Below are positions 51,797 through 53,342 of a stretch of DNA of 53,342 nt, piece after piece (position 1 is the stretch's first letter; the number at the start of each line of letters is the position of its first letter). The notes under the pieces are model-generated. The model searched no databases, was not told the origin of the DNA, and saw nothing but the letters and a program-made list of their open reading frames with translations. This stretch comes from Chara braunii (lineage: Eukaryota > Streptophyta > Charophyceae > Charales > Characeae). Where the stretch lies: assembly GCA_003427395.1 (NCBI GenBank), contig BFEA01000283.1, forward strand, positions 848,362 through 901,703, read 5' to 3'. The position numbers and the translations under genes were made by a program.

Positions 51797-52315
51797 CTAG
51801 AATGTATCAATCTCCCCTCCTGTTGGTCGGCTTCCCAATTGAGCTCCTCGACTTTGGATCCTGGTGGAACTCAAATAGTCACACCTGCGTTCACTAAAGA
51901 TGTCGTTCACCACCTTCTGGAAGGTAGTGGGTGCGTTGGTGAGGCCGAATGGCATCACCGTAAGCTCGTAGTGGCCGAAGCACGATCGAAACGTTGTCTT
52001 CGGCTGGTCCTCTGCAACAACGCGGATCTGATGGTAACCGATACGAAGATCAATCTTCGTAAAGAAGCGGTTGTCTGCTAGGCGGTCAAACAGCTCGTCG
52101 AAACGAGGCATGGGGTAGTTGTTCTTAACCGTGTAGCGGTTGAGACCGCGATAGTCGATGCATAGACGGAGAGTTCCATCCGCTTTGCGAGCAAAGAGGA
52201 CGGGTGCANCCCACGGGGAGTTGCTGGGTTTAATGAAACCCAGTCTCAGGAGCTCTTCAAGCTGACGCTTGAGTATGGAGAAAGGGGCGCAACTAACAGT
52301 ACGCCCGGGCCGCAT
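51797..52315 (-). pseudogene. Ty3 reverse transcriptase fragment joined to gag, minus strand
   Basis: The fingers and first palm motifs are clear: [48 protein letters not shown] and [19 protein letters not shown]. The YLDD box is absent: after NDIFSERR the reading departs from the family at about 51885 and runs into the LINE. One residue is unknown because of an N at 52209. Upstream the frame goes directly from Pro-rich gag sequence into the RT, skipping zinc knuckle and protease. Confidence 0.85.
52209..52209. other. Ambiguous base (N)
   Basis: A single N in the Trp-x-Ala-Pro-Val part of the RT fingers. Confidence 0.95.
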
Positions 52316-52319
52316 GGGG

Positions 52320-53143
52320 GAGCGGCGGGGGCAACCACGGCAGGCTGCGAGGGAGCTGCGGTAGAAGAGGTCGCAACAACCGAGGGAATAGGAAGAAGGT
52401 AGGATGGGGATGGATAGGGTGCAGGGTGAGGGAAGCGAGCCTGCATGGAAGGCAGAGTGGAGGAAGAAGGGGGTGCGCCCGAAGGCGAGGCCACCTGTGA
52501 GGGTGGGGGTGGCTGAAGGCGTAAGAGGGCGAGGTCGGTCCGGGTCTCGACAAGCTCGTCCTCAAGACGTTGAACGTAAATCGAGCGAGGAGTGACAGGA
52601 GGAAGAGTGCAGGAAGTGGACGCATGAGCGGCGCGAGGCATCCCACAGGGGGGAAGAGCCAGGTGGCGTTGCGGTCGTACGAAGGGGAAGGAGAAGCGGG
52701 GCACCCAGAAAATTTGAGACCACGGCAACGGGTTGTGGTCCCGTGGCCGTAGTGACTGGAATCTGGGTGGGTGCGCCCGTAGAGTGAGGGAGGGCCTGAC
52801 CCGTGACAGCCGTCGCGCTAGGAGCGTGGACAGTCACAAGGATGGCCGGGTCGGGGGCGGCAGAGGAGGAAGCTCTACCGTGGCCACCATGTTGGAGGAC
52901 GGGGGACCCGGACTGGGAGCCAGGAGAAGAGAGAGAGTGAGGAGAGGAAGGATGACCAGCGTCCTGGAGTTGCCGCAGGCCAGTGGCAAGAGTCGCCACC
53001 TGCGCTTGTAAGGGCGCAAGGAGGGAGGTGATGAGGGTGTGCAGATCCCCCTGGGGCTGATGGCCCTGGTCCGTCGGCATGGGTGTGGAGCCCGATGCCG
53101 AGGTCGTCGCCGCCTCGGCAGCTTGGGACACGCCGTCGGCCAT
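52320..53143 (-). pseudogene. Ty3 gag N-terminal region, Pro/Ala/Ser-rich, minus strand
   Basis: The ATG at 53141-53143 starts MADGVSQAAEAATTSASG. A short helical part (LITSLLAPLQAQVATLATGL) precedes a long disordered stretch of Pro, Ser, Ala and Thr. A frameshift near 52700 moves the natural reading to the overlapping frame with YVQRLEDELVETRTDLALLR, a coiled coil common in plant Ty3 gags. No capsid core or zinc knuckle remains, indicating an internal deletion of more than 1 kb before the RT. Confidence 0.65.
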
Positions 53144-53342
53144 GGGGAGGTAACGGGCCGGACTAGAGAGGGCCGGGGGAGGTCCGCATGGGTGGAGGGC
53201 GGAGGGGGAGGTCTGCGATAAAAGGCGACGGGCGGCGCTAGTAAATCGAGCGCGGGCGCCGTCAAAAGGGGAGGGGTGGTTCGGATCCAGGGTTCCTGAA
53301 TGAAAAGGGAGAGTAAGGGGGGGGTTAGGAAAACCCTAAACC
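53144..53342. other. 5' flank of the minus-strand gag
   Basis: GC-rich DNA upstream (in the minus direction) of the gag start. The window ends in ACCCTAAACC, a single plant telomere-like unit without repetition. No LTR end could be identified. Confidence 0.4.

Noticed and set aside
53333-53342. Telomere repeat at the window end (CCCTAAACC)
   Set aside because: Only one unit is present and the preceding DNA is retrotransposon gag flank.

Overview
The window is eukaryotic nuclear DNA made almost entirely of transposable elements. I see no housekeeping gene, no complete rRNA or tRNA gene and no CRISPR array. It holds a decayed Helitron, three Ty3-type LTR retrotransposons, an L1-like LINE with a plant-type C-terminal domain, two hAT-type MITEs and several repeat families that I do not recognise. 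The mix suggests a streptophyte (plant or charophyte-alga) genome. Species is a guess; a large repeat-rich charophyte would fit. A 40-N gap (16295-16334) and a single N (52209) show a draft assembly.

Layout. 1-11.5 kb: low-complexity DNA, broken charged ORFs, a 173-bp palindrome (3092-3264), a Helitron Rep/helicase gene (about 6.43-9.60 kb) full of stop codons, and two further ORFs behind it (9693-10406 and 10588-11178). One hAT MITE lies upstream (4823-5179). 13.3-15.85 kb: first copy of a 2.5-kb repeat encoding a roughly 108-aa ORF; a second copy at 29.29-31.80 kb has a 0.85-kb module flipped. 15.85-26.0 kb: an LTR-like block with 122-bp tandem repeats, a leader of more than 3 kb, and a gag-pol gene (about 20.0-26.03 kb) whose motifs recall fungal Ty3 elements. 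26.0-29.3 kb: a 3' region rich in hairpins, then the second MITE (27830-28175). 31.8-37.0 kb: mostly non-coding repeats and gag-like debris. 37.0-40.27 kb: a minus-strand Ty3 pol, cut in its protease by a second LTR-like block (40274-40718) that starts a second, pol-less copy of the long leader (to about 45.06 kb). 45.1-48.0 kb: unassigned, with a near-perfect 35-bp foldback. 48.03-51.79 kb: minus-strand LINE. 51.8-53.3 kb: minus-strand Ty3 gag-RT fragment.

The most unusual object is in the two leaders. Each has a putative intron of about 320 bp, at matching positions, followed by an array of hairpins. Within an array the loop is nearly constant and usually 19 nt, while the stems differ in sequence from unit to unit and stay complementary. 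The two arrays use different but related loops. Constant loops with co-varying stems imply selection on the fold, or a copying mechanism that preserves it. I know of no described family with this design.

Most stops in the Helitron and in the minus-strand Ty3 can be explained by C-to-T or G-to-A changes at conserved Gln, Arg and Trp codons, as expected from decay of methylated cytosine. The elements are therefore mostly fossils.
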